Below, one piece after another: positions 24,808 through 33,981 of a stretch of DNA of 64,000 nucleotides (position 1 is its first letter; each line of letters starts with the position of its first letter). Source of the stretch: Streptomyces sp. NBC_00775 (GTDB lineage Bacteria > Actinomycetota > Actinomycetes > Streptomycetales > Streptomycetaceae); the NCBI RefSeq assembly GCF_036347135.1, contig NZ_CP108938.1, positions 3,100,001 through 3,164,000 of the forward strand, in the 5' to 3' direction. A model generated the notes under the pieces. It searched no databases. It saw only the letters and a list, made by a program, of their open reading frames with translations, and was not told the origin of the DNA. The translations under genes were made by a program, and so were the position numbers.

Positions 24808-25965
24808 TCAGCGCAGCCCCGTCGAGCGCCGCAGCGCCGCCTGCACCAGGCGGTCCACCAGCTCCGGGTAGCTGACGCCGGTCTCCTGCCACATCCGCGG
24901 GTACATGGAGATCGGCGTGAAGCCCGGCATCGTGTTGATCTCGTTGATCACGAACTCGCCGTCCTCGGTGAGGAAGAAGTCCGCGCGGACGAGGCCCTCG
25001 CACGAGGCCGCCTCGAAGGCTTCGACGGCCAGTCGCCGCACCTCGGCGGTCTGCTCCGGCGTGAGCGGCGCGGGCACGATCCCGTCGGCCGAGTCGATGT
25101 ACTTGGCCTCGAAGTCGTAGAAGGCGTGGGACTGCACGGGCGGGATCTCCGCGGGGACGGAGGCGCGCGGGCCGTCCTCGAACTCCAGGACCCCGCACTC
25201 GATCTCGCGGCCGCGCAGCAGCGCCTCCACGATGATCTTCGGGTCGTGGCGCTGGGCCTCCGCGATCGCCTCGTCGAGGCCCGAGAGGTCGTCGACCTTG
25301 GTGATGCCGAACGAGGACCCCGCGCGCGCGGGCTTCACGAACAGCGGCCAGCCGTGCTCGCCCGCGAAGTCGATGATCTTCTTGCGGGCGGCGGACTCGT
25401 CCTGCTGCCACTCGCGCGGCCGGATCACCACGTACGGGCCCACCTTCAGGCCGAACGAGGTGAACACCCGCTTCATGTAGTCCTTGTCCTGGCCGACGGC
25501 CGAGGCGAGCACGCCCGAGCCGACGTAGGGGACTCCGGAGAGCTCCAGGAGGCCCTGGAGGGTGCCGTCCTCGCCGTACGGGCCGTGCAGCATGGGGAAG
25601 ACGACGTCCACCTCGCCGAGGGCCTTGGGCACGGAACCCGGCTCGCTGTAGACGACTTCGCGGTTGGCGGGGTCGACGGGAAGCACCACGCCGCCCTCGC
25701 TCGACTCGGCGAGCTGCTCGACGCTCGGCTGCTGCCGGTCGATGATGGCCATCCGTTCCGGCGCGTCGGCGGTGAGCGCCCAACGGCCGTCCTGGGTGAT
25801 ACCGATCGGCAGGACGTCGTACTTGGTCCGGTCGATGGCGCTCAGCACGGCGCCGGCCGTGACCACGGAGATCCCGTGTTCGGAGCTGCGGCCGCCGAAG
25901 ACGAGGGCCACACGCGGCTTGCGAGGCGGCTGCTCGGGGCTCTGGGGGAGGTTCTCGGTGCTCAT
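24808..25965 (-). CDS. ddlA: D-alanine--D-alanine ligase
   Basis: A 385-residue ATP-grasp ligase. VALVFGGRSSEHGISVVTA is the N-terminal signature, PLFVKPARAGSSFGITKV the ATP-grasp loop, FYDFEAKYID the omega loop with the tyrosine typical of D-Ala-D-Ala rather than D-Ala-D-Lac ligases, and NEINTMPGFTPISMYPR the metal-binding C-terminus. It makes the terminal dipeptide of peptidoglycan stem peptides in the cytoplasm. The length (385) is slightly longer than E. coli because of the insert around residue 75. It lies downstream of gpsA on the same strand. Confidence 0.95.
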   Translation of the reverse strand: MSTENLPQSPEQPPRKPRVALVFGGRSSEHGISVVTAGAVLSAIDRTKYDVLPIGITQDGRWALTADAPERMAIIDRQQPSVEQLAESSEGGVVLPVDPANREVVYSEPGSVPKALGEVDVVFPMLHGPYGEDGTLQGLLELSGVPYVGSGVLASAVGQDKDYMKRVFTSFGLKVGPYVVIRPREWQQDESAARKKIIDFAGEHGWPLFVKPARAGSSFGITKVDDLSGLDEAIAEAQRHDPKIIVEALLRGREIECGVLEFEDGPRASVPAEIPPVQSHAFYDFEAKYIDSADGIVPAPLTPEQTAEVRRLAVEAFEAASCEGLVRADFFLTEDGEFVINEINTMPGFTPISMYPRMWQETGVSYPELVDRLVQAALRRSTGLR

Positions 25966-26095
25966 ATCGCGTTGAGAGTACCCGGTGGTACGGCGGGGAG
26001 TCAGCGCCCCACCGCGGCCGTTGCTCAGCGTCGCACGAGCGGTCGCACAGCGTTGATTGCGGGGCGGCGTACGAGCCTTCGCACCACGCCCGTGC

Positions 26096-27106
26096 TCAGC
26101 GGCGCTCGGGCTTCGCGCTGCGCGACATCAGTTCCTTGACGGCGACCACCGGAGGCTTGCCGTCGTGCACGATGGCGACGACCGTCTCCGTGATGGGCAT
26201 GTCGACGCCGTGCCTGCGGGCCAGATCCAGCACGGACTCACAGGACTTGACGCCCTCGGCGGTCTGCTTGGTGACCGCGATGGTCTCCTGGAGGGTCATG
26301 CCCTTGCCGAGGTTGGTGCCGAAGGTGTGGTTGCGCGACAGCGGCGAGGAGCAGGTGGCCACCAGGTCGCCGAGGCCCGCGAGTCCGGAGAAGGTCATCG
26401 GGTCGGCGCCCATGGCGAGTCCGAGCCGGGTGGTCTCCGCGAGACCGCGCGTGATGAGCGAGCCCTTGGCGTTGTCGCCGAGGCCCATGCCGTCCGCGAT
26501 GCCGACGGCGAGACCGATCACGTTCTTGACGGCGCCGCCGAGTTCGGCGCCCACCACGTCGGTGACGGTGTACGGGCGGAAGTACGGCGTGTGGCAGGCG
26601 GACTGGAGGCGCTGGGCGACCGCTTCGGAGCGGCAGGCGACCACGGCGGCGGCCGGCATCCGCGCGGCGATCTCACGCGCCAGGTTGGGCCCGGTGACCA
26701 CGGCGACCCGGTCCGCGCCGACCTTGGCGACGTCCTCGATGACCTCGCTCATCCGCATGGTGGAGCCGAGTTCGACGCCCTTCATCAGGGAGACCAGGAC
26801 GGTGTCGGGAGCGAGCAGCGGTACCCATTCCGCGAGGTTCCCGCGCAGCGTCTGCGACGGCACCGCGAGGACGGTGAAGTCGGCGTCCGCGGCGGCCTCG
26901 GCGGGGTCGGTCGTGGCCCGCAGGTTCTCGGGGAGTTCGACGCCCGGCAGGTAGTCCGGGTTCGTCCGGGTGGAGTTGACCGCCGCGGCGAGTTCGGCGC
27001 GACGCCCCCACAGCGTGACGTCGCACCCCGCGTCGGCGAGCACCATGCCGAACGCCGTGCCCCACGATCCGGTCCCGAAGACGGCCGCCTTGACCGGCTT
27101 GCTCAC
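26096..27106 (-). CDS. gpsA: Glycerol-3-phosphate dehydrogenase [NAD(P)+]
   Basis: GTG 27106 gives 336 residues. The Rossmann loop is AAVFGTGSWGTAFGMVLADA, the active-site lysine lies in GAVKNVIGLAVGIADG, and the substrate end has EGVKSCESVLDLARRHGV. It reduces dihydroxyacetone phosphate to sn-glycerol-3-phosphate, the backbone of phospholipids. Its start overlaps the plsC stop by four bases (GTGA), so glycerolipid precursor synthesis and acylation are coupled. Confidence 0.95.
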   Translation of the reverse strand: MSKPVKAAVFGTGSWGTAFGMVLADAGCDVTLWGRRAELAAAVNSTRTNPDYLPGVELPENLRATTDPAEAAADADFTVLAVPSQTLRGNLAEWVPLLAPDTVLVSLMKGVELGSTMRMSEVIEDVAKVGADRVAVVTGPNLAREIAARMPAAAVVACRSEAVAQRLQSACHTPYFRPYTVTDVVGAELGGAVKNVIGLAVGIADGMGLGDNAKGSLITRGLAETTRLGLAMGADPMTFSGLAGLGDLVATCSSPLSRNHTFGTNLGKGMTLQETIAVTKQTAEGVKSCESVLDLARRHGVDMPITETVVAIVHDGKPPVVAVKELMSRSAKPERR

Positions 27107-27879
27107 GTGCCCTGCCCCTCTTCCTGCTGTGCCTGTGCTTTTTCCTTGGCCGCGGCCCTGCGGCGCTGCGCGATGCGCACCTCACGCGGGTCGTACGGCT
27201 TCTCGGGCGCCCGCTCGCCGCGGATCCGCTCCAGCTGCGCGGTGATGGCGGCCATGATGACCTCGGTGGCCTCCTTCAGGAGGTCCGGGCTCATCTCCTT
27301 GTCGTAGAAGCGCGAGAGGTCCACCGGCGGGCCCGCGAGCACGTGGTGGGTCTTGCGCGGAAGGAGGTTGGGCTTCTTGGCGTACGGCGGCAGCAGTTCG
27401 TTGGCGCCCCACTGGGCGACCGGAATCACCGGGCACTTGGTCTGCAGCGCGACGCGGGCGGCACCGGTCTTGCCGGTCATCGGCCAGCCGTCGGGATCGC
27501 GGGTGAGGGTGCCTTCGGGGTAGAACGCGACGCACTCGCCGCGTTCCACGGCGTCGATCGCGGCCCGGAAGGCGCTCAGCGCGTCGGTGCTCTCGCGGTA
27601 GACGGGGATCTGTCCGGTGCCGCGCATCGCGGCCCCCACGAATCCCTTCCGGAAAAGGCCCGCCTTCGCCAGGAATCGCGGAACACGCCCGGTGTTGTAC
27701 TGATAGTGCGCGTATGCGAACGGGTCCACATGCGAATTGTGGTTCACCGCGGTGATAAATCCGCCCTCGACCGGAATGTTCTCCATTCCGCGCCAGTCCC
27801 GCTTGATCAGAACCACCAGTGGTGGTTTGCAGAGGACCGCTGCGAAGCGGTACCAGAAGCCGATTCTGCGGCGGGGCAC
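27103..27879 (-). CDS. plsC: 1-acyl-sn-glycerol-3-phosphate acyltransferase family protein
   Basis: A 258-residue PlsC acyltransferase. NHNSHVDPFAYAHYQ contains the catalytic HX4D motif, IPVYRE and FYPEGTLTRD correspond to the substrate-binding motifs (the EGT block), and an N-terminal hydrophobic stretch (FWYRFAAVLCKPPLVVLI) anchors it at the membrane. It should acylate lysophosphatidate. The C-terminal tail is Lys/Gln-rich. It is first in the plsC-gpsA pair and is divergent from cofC. Confidence 0.9.
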   Translation of the reverse strand: MPRRRIGFWYRFAAVLCKPPLVVLIKRDWRGMENIPVEGGFITAVNHNSHVDPFAYAHYQYNTGRVPRFLAKAGLFRKGFVGAAMRGTGQIPVYRESTDALSAFRAAIDAVERGECVAFYPEGTLTRDPDGWPMTGKTGAARVALQTKCPVIPVAQWGANELLPPYAKKPNLLPRKTHHVLAGPPVDLSRFYDKEMSPDLLKEATEVIMAAITAQLERIRGERAPEKPYDPREVRIAQRRRAAAKEKAQAQQEEGQGT

Positions 27880-28023
27880 GCGGACACCTTCCTCTAGGGC
27901 CTGGGGGGCCGCACAAGTGTCGCCCCAGGCCGCCTGTCTGTCGAGAACACCGTACGCCCCGGCTTCCGGACCGCCAGGGCCGCCGGGTCACAATGGGGCG
28001 CGACAAGGGAGGGCGGAACGACG

Positions 28024-28662
28024 GTGCGGTGGACTTTGGTCATACCCCTCAAACCTCTGGCGCGCGCCAAGAGCAGGCTGGCGGACACGGCCGCCGACGG
28101 ACTGCGCCCCGGGCTCGCCCTCGCCTTCGCGCAGGACACCGTGGCGGCCGCGCTGGCCTGCGCCGCGGTCCTGGATGTGGCGGTCGTCACGGCCGACGCC
28201 CTGGCCGGCCGGGAGCTGGCCGCACTGGGGGCACGGATCGTCGCGGACGAGCCGGGAGGGGGCCTGAACGCGGCGCTGGCGCACGGAGTGGGGGCCGTAC
28301 GCTCCCGAACTCCCGAAATCGCCGTGGCCGCCCTGAACGCCGATCTGCCCGCGTTGCGCTCCGCGGAATTGGGCCGGGTGCTTGATGCCGCCGGTGAATT
28401 CCCGCGGGCTTTTCTTCCCGATGCCGCCGCAATCGGTACGACGCTGCTGGCCGCGGGGGCTGGGCGGGAATTGCTGCCGTCTTTCGGTACGGATTCCAGG
28501 GTGCGGCATCGGGCTTCGGGTGCCGTGGAACTCCGGCTCGACGCCGTGGATTCCGTACGGCAGGACGTGGACACCGGGGATGATCTGCGGGCGGCGTTGG
28601 CGTTGGGCGTGGGGCCTCGGACGGCGGCTGCGGCGGCTCGGTTGCTGATTCCCGGGCAGTAG
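28024..28662 (+). CDS. cofC: 2-phospho-L-lactate guanylyltransferase (F420 biosynthesis)
   Basis: GTG 28024, preceded by GGAGGG, gives 212 residues. RWTLVIPLKPLARAKSRLA is the nucleotide-binding N-terminus of the CofC/FbiD fold, with LNADLPALRS as the metal-binding site and DVDTGDDLRAAL near the end. It activates phospholactate, or phosphoenolpyruvate in mycobacteria, with GTP as the first committed step to coenzyme F420. It is often encoded beside plsC and gpsA in actinobacteria. Confidence 0.85.
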   Translation: MRWTLVIPLKPLARAKSRLADTAADGLRPGLALAFAQDTVAAALACAAVLDVAVVTADALAGRELAALGARIVADEPGGGLNAALAHGVGAVRSRTPEIAVAALNADLPALRSAELGRVLDAAGEFPRAFLPDAAAIGTTLLAAGAGRELLPSFGTDSRVRHRASGAVELRLDAVDSVRQDVDTGDDLRAALALGVGPRTAAAAARLLIPGQ

Positions 28663-28682
28663 GTGGGTGGGTTCTTCGGCTG

Positions 28683-28738
28683 CGGGTCCGTTGTGGCTGG
28701 TCGCGCAGTTCCTCGCGCCCCTGACGGGGGGCGCCATA
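28683..28738. repeat. Dispersed Streptomyces intergenic sequence
   Basis: The stretch GTGGCTGGTCGCGCAGTTCC followed by a CGCGCCCCTGACGGGGGGCG hairpin resembles an intergenic sequence found many times in Streptomyces genomes. A diverged relative lies at 11571-11697. The second part folds as a GCGCCCC/GGGGCGC-type stem and may terminate cofC. Confidence 0.5.
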
Positions 28739-28764
28739 CAGCCCCGGGTCAGTAGGGTGGCCCC

Positions 28765-28968
28765 ATGCAGGCGACCTCGTACACGTACGACCCCGAGACC
28801 CGTAGCGGACAAGTGCTGCTCGACGACGGTACGCCGGTGCCGTTCGACGGGGCGGCGTTCGATGCCGGCGGGCTGCGGCTGCTGCGGCCCGGGCAGCGGG
28901 TGCGTATCGAGACCGAGGGTGAGGGCGAGGCGCTCCGGATCACCTTGATCACCCTGCAGACCCTCTAA
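28765..28968 (+). CDS. Small OB-like conserved protein (67 aa)
   Basis: A compact 67-residue protein, MQATSYTYDPETRSGQVLLD, then GTPVPFDGAAFDAGGLRLL and RPGQRVRIETEGEGEALRIT. The TRSGQVLLDDG opening and a RPGQRVRIE strand resemble the small beta-barrel of cold-shock or S1-type OB folds (compare the TGTVKWF/GQRVEF pattern), but without aromatic RNP motifs. It is well conserved among streptomycetes next to hupS, from memory. Its function is unknown. Confidence 0.7.
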   Translation: MQATSYTYDPETRSGQVLLDDGTPVPFDGAAFDAGGLRLLRPGQRVRIETEGEGEALRITLITLQTL

Positions 28969-29007
28969 GGGCTACGAAAGGCCCTCCGGAGGCCACGAAC
29001 ACGCCGC

Positions 29008-29036
29008 GGGCCGGGCTCCCAGTGGGAGCCCGGCCC
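29008..29036. terminator. Perfect 13-bp bidirectional terminator
   Basis: GGGCCGGGCTCCC-AGT-GGGAGCCCGGCCC, a perfect stem with a three-base loop, between the convergent 67-residue protein gene and hupS. Confidence 0.85.
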
Positions 29037-29063
29037 GGCGCGTGAGTTGCCCCTGCGCCCCTG

Positions 29064-29717
29064 CTACTTGCGGGCGGTGGCCTTCTTGGCGGTGGTCTTG
29101 CGAGCCGTCGACTTCTTGGCGGGGGCCTTCTTGGCCGTCGCCTTCTTCGCCGGGGCCTTCTTGGCGGTCGCCTTCTTGGCGGTGGTCTTCTTCGCCGCGG
29201 CCTTCTTGGCGGTCGCCGTGGTCTTCTTGGCGGTCGTCTTCTTGGCGGTCGCCGTCGTCTTCTTCACTGCGGCGGTGGTCTTCTTCGCGACCGTCTTCTT
29301 CGCGACCGTCTTCTTGGCCACGGCCTTCTTGGCGGTGGTGGCCTTCTTGGCCGCGGCCTTCTTGACCGTCGCCGCGGCGCCACCGGTCAGGCTGCCCTTG
29401 GGCGCCTTCTTGACGGCGACCTCGCCACCCCGCGGAAGCTTCTTCGAGCCGCTCACCAGGTCCTTGAAGCCCTGGCCCGCACGGAAGCGCGGCACAGAGG
29501 TCTTCTTGACCCGAACGCGCTCACCGGTCTGCGGGTTGCGGGCGTAGCGAGCCGGACGGTCGACCTTCTCGAAGGAACCGAAGCCGGTGACCGAGACCCG
29601 ATCCCCGCTGACAACTGCACGGACGATGGCGTCCAGTACGGCGTCGACCGCGTCGGCGGCCTGCTGACGCCCGCCGACCTTGTCGGCAATCGCTTCTACG
29701 AGCTGCGCCTTGTTCAC
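29064..29717 (-). CDS. hupS: HU-family nucleoid protein HupS with histone-like tail
   Basis: A 217-residue two-domain HU. Residues 1-92 are a complete HU fold: [20 protein letters not shown], then [20 protein letters not shown] in the DNA-binding arm. Residues 100-217 are Lys/Ala-rich repeats ([12 protein letters not shown] type) resembling the eukaryotic histone H1 tail. In S. coelicolor HupS compacts spore nucleoids and influences replication. The DNA for the tail is itself repetitive. A less GC-rich promoter region precedes it. Confidence 0.95.
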   Translation of the reverse strand: MNKAQLVEAIADKVGGRQQAADAVDAVLDAIVRAVVSGDRVSVTGFGSFEKVDRPARYARNPQTGERVRVKKTSVPRFRAGQGFKDLVSGSKKLPRGGEVAVKKAPKGSLTGGAAATVKKAAAKKATTAKKAVAKKTVAKKTVAKKTTAAVKKTTATAKKTTAKKTTATAKKAAAKKTTAKKATAKKAPAKKATAKKAPAKKSTARKTTAKKATARK

Positions 29718-29855
29718 GTCTTCCCCTTCGGAGACATTGCCCGAACGAATGCGTTCAAGCTTTTTCGCACGTTAGGCAGATATATACCGCAAATCAAACA
29801 CGAAACGGGCTAATCACCCTTGTGCCGCAACGAACTCGGACTGTCGTGGAGTTCC

Positions 29856-30086
29856 TCAGCGTTCCTCTTCGAGGAATCGACCCTCGTCGAGGTCAGTGGT
29901 GAAGCGCTCCAGACGCCTTGTCGCATCGGCGAGATCGTGCTTGGCCACGGCCGTAATGACCAGCAGCTTCCGGGTCAGCGCCATCCGTACGCCCTCCGGG
30001 ACTTGCAGTGCGCGCACTCTTGTGTGCGCTTCCTTGAGTTGGGCCGCGACTGCCACGTAGAGCTCGAGTTGGCCGTCGTGTTCCAT
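29856..30086 (-). CDS. Conserved small helical protein (76 aa)
   Basis: A 76-residue, highly charged helical protein: MEHDGQLELYVAVAAQLKEA, then VPEGVRMALTRKLLVITAVA and a final DLADATRRLERFTTDLDEGR. It has the look of a coiled coil or four-helix partner protein. No motif assigns a function. It lies between leuD and hupS on their strand, a position I recall as conserved in Streptomyces. Confidence 0.65.
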   Translation of the reverse strand: MEHDGQLELYVAVAAQLKEAHTRVRALQVPEGVRMALTRKLLVITAVAKHDLADATRRLERFTTDLDEGRFLEEER

Positions 30087-30273
30087 GCACAGATTGTGCC
30101 ATCTGGGGCGAGTTGTCGCCTGCGCAGGGTCTAACTACCGTCCCTGGAGAGGGTTCTGAGCACCTCGGCAGGACGCGGGACCACGAGGCGCCTACCCAGA
30201 CAATCGCCTTTGTAAATAGGGGAGTTGGGGCCTTCCAAAGGGGTGCTTCAGAGCCGTCCGAGGGCAGACACAG

Positions 30274-30307
30274 CTGTACCCCCAACCGTCCACGATTGGG
30301 GGTACAG
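30274..30307. terminator. Perfect 12-bp hairpin after leuD
   Basis: CTGTACCCCCAA (30274-30285) pairs perfectly with TTGGGGGTACAG (30296-30307) around a 10-base loop, 33 bases beyond the leuD stop. It is the likely terminator of leuCD. Confidence 0.8.
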
Positions 30308-30340
30308 AGGGGTGTTGCCGTGGCCGAAATCAGCCTTGCG

Positions 30341-30934
30341 TCAGACGTGCAGCGTCTTCGGCTTGTACGACGGCCGCTTGGCCTCGTAGGCGGCGATGTC
30401 GCCCTCGTTCTGGAGGGTGATGGAGATGTCGTCCAGGCCGTTCAGCAGCCGCCAGCGGGCGTTCTCGTCGAGCTCGAAGGCCGCGGTGATGCCCTCGGCG
30501 CGCACCTCGCGGGCCTCCAGGTCGACCGTGATCTCGGCCTCGGGGTCCTGCTCCGTGAGCTCCTGGAGGGCGTCCACGATCTTCTGCTCCAGAACCACCG
30601 TGAGCAGGCCGTTCTTGAGCGAGTTGCCCCGGAAGATGTCCGCGAAGCGGGAGGAGATGACGGCCTTGAAGCCGTAGTTCTGCAGCGCCCAGACGGCGTG
30701 CTCGCGCGAGGAGCCCGTACCGAAGTCGGGACCGGCGACCAGAACCGTGGCGCCCTTGCGCTCGGGCCGGTTGAGGATGAAGTTCTCGTCCTTGCGCCAG
30801 GCCTCGAACAGCCCGTCCTCGAAGCCGTCCCTGGTCACCTTCTTGAGCCAGTGGGCGGGGATGATCTGGTCGGTGTCGACGTTGCTGCGGCGCAGCGGGA
30901 CGGCCCGGCCGGTGTGCGTGGTGAATGCTTCCAT
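30341..30934 (-). CDS. leuD: 3-isopropylmalate dehydratase small subunit
   Basis: A 197-residue swivelling domain. [20 protein letters not shown], then [10 protein letters not shown] with the conserved DTDQIIP motif, and [14 protein letters not shown], the substrate-binding serine loop. With LeuC it isomerises 2- to 3-isopropylmalate in leucine synthesis. It starts seven bases after the leuC stop. Length is normal. Confidence 0.95.
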   Translation of the reverse strand: MEAFTTHTGRAVPLRRSNVDTDQIIPAHWLKKVTRDGFEDGLFEAWRKDENFILNRPERKGATVLVAGPDFGTGSSREHAVWALQNYGFKAVISSRFADIFRGNSLKNGLLTVVLEQKIVDALQELTEQDPEAEITVDLEAREVRAEGITAAFELDENARWRLLNGLDDISITLQNEGDIAAYEAKRPSYKPKTLHV

Positions 30935-30940
30935 GGCTGA

Positions 30941-32371
30941 TCAGACTCCAGCGGGCGTACGGACGTCGGCGTCGGACAGGTCGGCCGGCGAAGCCAGATG
31001 GCCCAGCACGGCGGTGGCGGCGGCGACCTGCGGCGAGACCAGGTGCGTACGGCCGCCCTTGCCCTGCCTGCCCTCGAAGTTGCGGTTGGAGGTGGACGCG
31101 GAGCGCTCACCGGGGGCCAGCTGGTCGGGGTTCATGCCCAGACACATCGAGCAGCCCGCGTGCCGCCATTCGGCGCCGGCCTCCTTGAAGACCACGTCCA
31201 GGCCCTCGGAGACGGCCTGCAGACCGACCCGCGCGGAGCCGGGGACCACCAGCATCCGTACGCCGTCGGCGACTTTGCGGCCCCCGACGATCGCGGCGGC
31301 GGCGCGCAGGTCCTCGATACGGCCGTTGGTGCAGGAACCTACGAAGACGGTGTCGACCTTGATGTCGCGCAGCGGCTGTCCGGCGCTCAACCCCATGTAT
31401 TCCAGGGCCTTTTCGGCGGCCAGGCGCTCCGAAGCGTCTTCGTACGAAGCCGGATCGGGGACGGCCGCCGAAAGCGGCGCACCCTGGCCGGGGTTGGTGC
31501 CCCAGGTGACGAACGGCGACAGGGAGGCGGCGTCGATGACGACCTCCTCGTCGAATTCCGCGTCGTCGTCCGACTTCAGGGTCTTCCAGTACGCGACGGC
31601 GGCGTCCCAGTCCTCGCCCTCGGGGGCGTGGGCGCGGCCCTTCAGGTACGCGAAGGTGGTCTCGTCGGGGGCGATCATGCCGGCGCGGGCGCCGGCCTCG
31701 ATCGACATGTTGCAGATGGTCATCCGGGCCTCCATCGAGAGGTTCTCGATGGCGGAGCCGCGGTATTCCAGGATGTAGCCCTGACCGCCACCCGTACCGA
31801 TCTTGGCGATGATCGCCAGGATCAGGTCCTTGGCGGTGACGCCGTCGGGCAGATCACCGTCGACCGTGATGGCCATGGTCTTCGGGCGGGCCAGCGGCAG
31901 CGTCTGGGTGGCCAGCACATGCTCGACCTGCGAGGTGCCGATGCCGAACGCCAGCGCGCCGAAGGCACCGTGCGTGGAGGTGTGGGAGTCACCGCAGACC
32001 ACGGTGGTGCCCGGCTGGGTCAGGCCCAGCTGCGGTCCCACCACGTGGACGACGCCCTGCTCGACGTCGCCCAGCGAGTGCAGGCGCACACCGAACTCGG
32101 CGGCGTTCTTGCGCAGCGTCTCCAGCTGGACCCGGGAGACCGGGTCCGCGATGGGCTTGTCGATGTCGAGGGTCGGGGTGTTGTGATCCTCGGTGGCGAT
32201 GGTGAGGTCGAGGCGGCGCACCGGGCGCCCCGCCTGACGCAGACCGTCGAAGGCCTGCGGGCTGGTCACCTCGTGCAGCAGGTGCAGATCGATGAAGAGG
32301 AGGTCGGGCTCGCCCTCGGCGCGCCGGACGACATGGTCGTCCCAGACCTTCTCCGCGAGTGTCCTACCCAT
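30941..32371 (-). CDS. leuC: 3-isopropylmalate dehydratase large subunit
   Basis: ATG 32371 ([15 protein letters not shown]) gives 476 residues. The iron-sulfur cluster ligands are present: [14 protein letters not shown] and [13 protein letters not shown] supply the three cysteines, and [19 protein letters not shown] is the aconitase-family signature. It carries the [4Fe-4S] active site of the LeuCD heterodimer. It is divergent from ndgR across a 192-bp region with operator-like repeats. Confidence 0.95.
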   Translation of the reverse strand: MGRTLAEKVWDDHVVRRAEGEPDLLFIDLHLLHEVTSPQAFDGLRQAGRPVRRLDLTIATEDHNTPTLDIDKPIADPVSRVQLETLRKNAAEFGVRLHSLGDVEQGVVHVVGPQLGLTQPGTTVVCGDSHTSTHGAFGALAFGIGTSQVEHVLATQTLPLARPKTMAITVDGDLPDGVTAKDLILAIIAKIGTGGGQGYILEYRGSAIENLSMEARMTICNMSIEAGARAGMIAPDETTFAYLKGRAHAPEGEDWDAAVAYWKTLKSDDDAEFDEEVVIDAASLSPFVTWGTNPGQGAPLSAAVPDPASYEDASERLAAEKALEYMGLSAGQPLRDIKVDTVFVGSCTNGRIEDLRAAAAIVGGRKVADGVRMLVVPGSARVGLQAVSEGLDVVFKEAGAEWRHAGCSMCLGMNPDQLAPGERSASTSNRNFEGRQGKGGRTHLVSPQVAAATAVLGHLASPADLSDADVRTPAGV

Positions 32372-32507
32372 CGCTTTCCCTCCGGCCGGCCTGTGTGGCG
32401 CCGGCCCAACTAGAGATTTCCGGTGCGGCAAACGTTCGTTACCCCTAGTACCGGACGTCGTCCGCCGGGCCCGTTGGTCCGCGGGCCCCTATGCATCCAA
32501 GGGTTGC

Positions 32508-32550
32508 GCGTTTCACGGAAAATTGAACTTGCGTTTCACAGAGTGAGACG
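32508..32550. promoter_or_regulatory. Candidate NdgR operator region
   Basis: GCGTTTCAC occurs twice, at 32508-32516 and 32531-32539, 23 bases apart. The second copy is half of an inverted repeat CGTTTCAC-AGA-GTGAGACG (one mismatch, 32532-32550). The array is just upstream of ndgR in the leuC-ndgR divergent region. IclR regulators bind such paired palindromes, and NdgR is known to regulate leuCD in S. coelicolor. Confidence 0.6.
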
Positions 32551-32563
32551 CGAGTATCGTTGC

Positions 32564-33280
32564 ATGGACAACAGTAGCGGCGTCGGCGTTCTGGACAAGG
32601 CAGCCCTTGTCCTGAGCGCTCTGGAGTCCGGTCCGGCCACCCTCGCGGGACTGGTCGCGGCGACTGGACTGGCACGACCCACGGCACATCGCCTCGCCGT
32701 GGCACTTGAACACCACCGCATGGTGGCGCGTGACATGCAGGGCCGGTTCATTCTCGGCCCCCGTCTCGCCGAGCTGGCCGCGGCCGCCGGCGAGGACCGC
32801 CTCCTCGCGACGGCGGGCCCGGTGCTCACACACCTGCGTGACATCACGGGCGAGAGCGCGCAGCTCTACCGCCGCCAGGGCGACATGCGCATCTGCGTCG
32901 CCGCGGCCGAGCGCCTGTCGGGCCTGCGGGACACGGTCCCGGTCGGCTCCACGCTCACCATGAAGGCCGGCTCCTCGGCCCAGATCCTGATGGCCTGGGA
33001 GGAGCCCGAGCGGCTGCACCGGGGCCTCCAGGGGGCCCGCTTCACGGCGACCGCGCTCTCGGGCGTACGGCGCCGGGGCTGGGCCCAGTCGATCGGCGAG
33101 CGCGAGCCGGGCGTCGCGTCCGTCTCCGCGCCCGTACGCGGCCCCTCGAACCGCGTGGTGGCCGCCGTCTCCGTCTCCGGGCCGATCGAGCGCCTGACGC
33201 GCCACCCTGGCCGGATGCACGCCCAGGCGGTCATCGACGCCGCCGCCCGCCTCTCCGAGGCCCTGCGCCGCACCGGCTGA
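32564..33280 (+). CDS. ndgR: IclR-family regulator NdgR
   Basis: ATG 32564 gives 238 residues, the usual length. The winged helix is residues 1-70: VGVLDKAALVLSALESGPAT, then LAGLVAATGLARPTAHRLAV. The IclR effector domain follows (LYRRQGDMRICVAAAERLSG, VGSTLTMKAGSSAQILMAW). In S. coelicolor NdgR responds to amino-acid availability, activates leuCD, and affects quorum signalling and antibiotics. It is divergent from leuCD and ends at a strong terminator. Confidence 0.9.
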   Translation: MDNSSGVGVLDKAALVLSALESGPATLAGLVAATGLARPTAHRLAVALEHHRMVARDMQGRFILGPRLAELAAAAGEDRLLATAGPVLTHLRDITGESAQLYRRQGDMRICVAAAERLSGLRDTVPVGSTLTMKAGSSAQILMAWEEPERLHRGLQGARFTATALSGVRRRGWAQSIGEREPGVASVSAPVRGPSNRVVAAVSVSGPIERLTRHPGRMHAQAVIDAAARLSEALRRTG

Positions 33281-33298
33281 CCGTTCAGGGACATCCAC

Positions 33299-33334
33299 GA
33301 AGGGGCCTGCCTCAACGCCGCGGCAGGCCCCTTC
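33299..33334. terminator. Perfect 13-bp bidirectional terminator
   Basis: GAAGGGGCCTGCC (33299-33311) pairs with GGCAGGCCCCTTC (33322-33334) around a 10-base loop, between the convergent ndgR and DUF4188 genes. Confidence 0.85.
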
Positions 33335-33352
33335 GTTCCCCCGATCCCCCGG

Positions 33353-33871
33353 TCACTTCGCCTCTTCGGCCACCTTCGCCGACCGGTACGCGAACCGGTC
33401 CTTGGCCCGTCGGCCCCGCTTCTCCAGCGGCACCTGACCGTGCGCCGCGGCGAGCCCGAAGGCCGGCATGTCGGCGTAGATCGACTCGTACGCCCCCTCC
33501 GGCACGATGTAGCTCTCGTGCCACAGCCCGACGTGTCCGCGCGCTTTTCCGGCCCGCTCCTTGCGGTTGATGATCGCCCACGCCTTGTGGTGGAGCATGT
33601 CGGGCGAACTCGCGTACGCGTAGAGCTTCTCCTTGGACTCCCAGTACTGGACGACGTAGTACGTCCGCGGGGACGCCGTCATCAGCACATGGGCGAGCAG
33701 TCCGCGGCTCTTGTCCTTCTGCAGTTCGCGCAGCATGCGCGGCATCGCGACGAACACCGGCAACCAGTGGTGCACAGCCCAGAAGTGGTTGACCCGCATA
33801 CCGATCAGCAGCACGACCACATCACCTTCGGCTGCGGCGGTGGTGCGGCCCCGTATCGGTTTCGCGAACAT
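33353..33871 (-). CDS. DUF4188 family protein
   Basis: A 172-residue protein of the dimeric alpha/beta-barrel monooxygenase-like group. DVVVLLIGMRVNHFWAVHHW, then LPVFVAMPRMLRELQ and the tandem SPRTYYVVQYWESKEKLYAY block match DUF4188. The KEKLYAYASSPDMLHHKAW segment recalls heme-degrading or quinol monooxygenase folds. No substrate is known. It is divergent from a MerR regulator with operator-like repeats between them, so it is probably that regulator's target. Confidence 0.8.
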   Translation of the reverse strand: MFAKPIRGRTTAAAEGDVVVLLIGMRVNHFWAVHHWLPVFVAMPRMLRELQKDKSRGLLAHVLMTASPRTYYVVQYWESKEKLYAYASSPDMLHHKAWAIINRKERAGKARGHVGLWHESYIVPEGAYESIYADMPAFGLAAAHGQVPLEKRGRRAKDRFAYRSAKVAEEAK

Positions 33872-33894
33872 GACGATCCCCCGGATCTCCGATC

Positions 33895-33948
33895 GGATAG
33901 CGGCACTATCCTTCTGGACAATGCTTGGATAGTGGCACTTCCCAAGTG
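33895..33948. promoter_or_regulatory. MerR-type operator repeats
   Basis: GGATAG-CGGCA-CTATCC (33895-33911) is a perfect 6-bp inverted repeat, and GGATAGTGGCAC recurs at 33937-33948, 42 bases on. Both lie in the divergent promoter region of the DUF4188 and MerR genes, as expected for a MerR-family binding site. Confidence 0.6.
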
Positions 33949-33981
33949 GGGGCGCAAGACCCCCGAAGAGAGGCGCGAGAG

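Noticed and set aside
29064..29400. Tandem satellite DNA
   Set aside because: The repetition is explained by codons for the Lys/Ala-rich tail of HupS.
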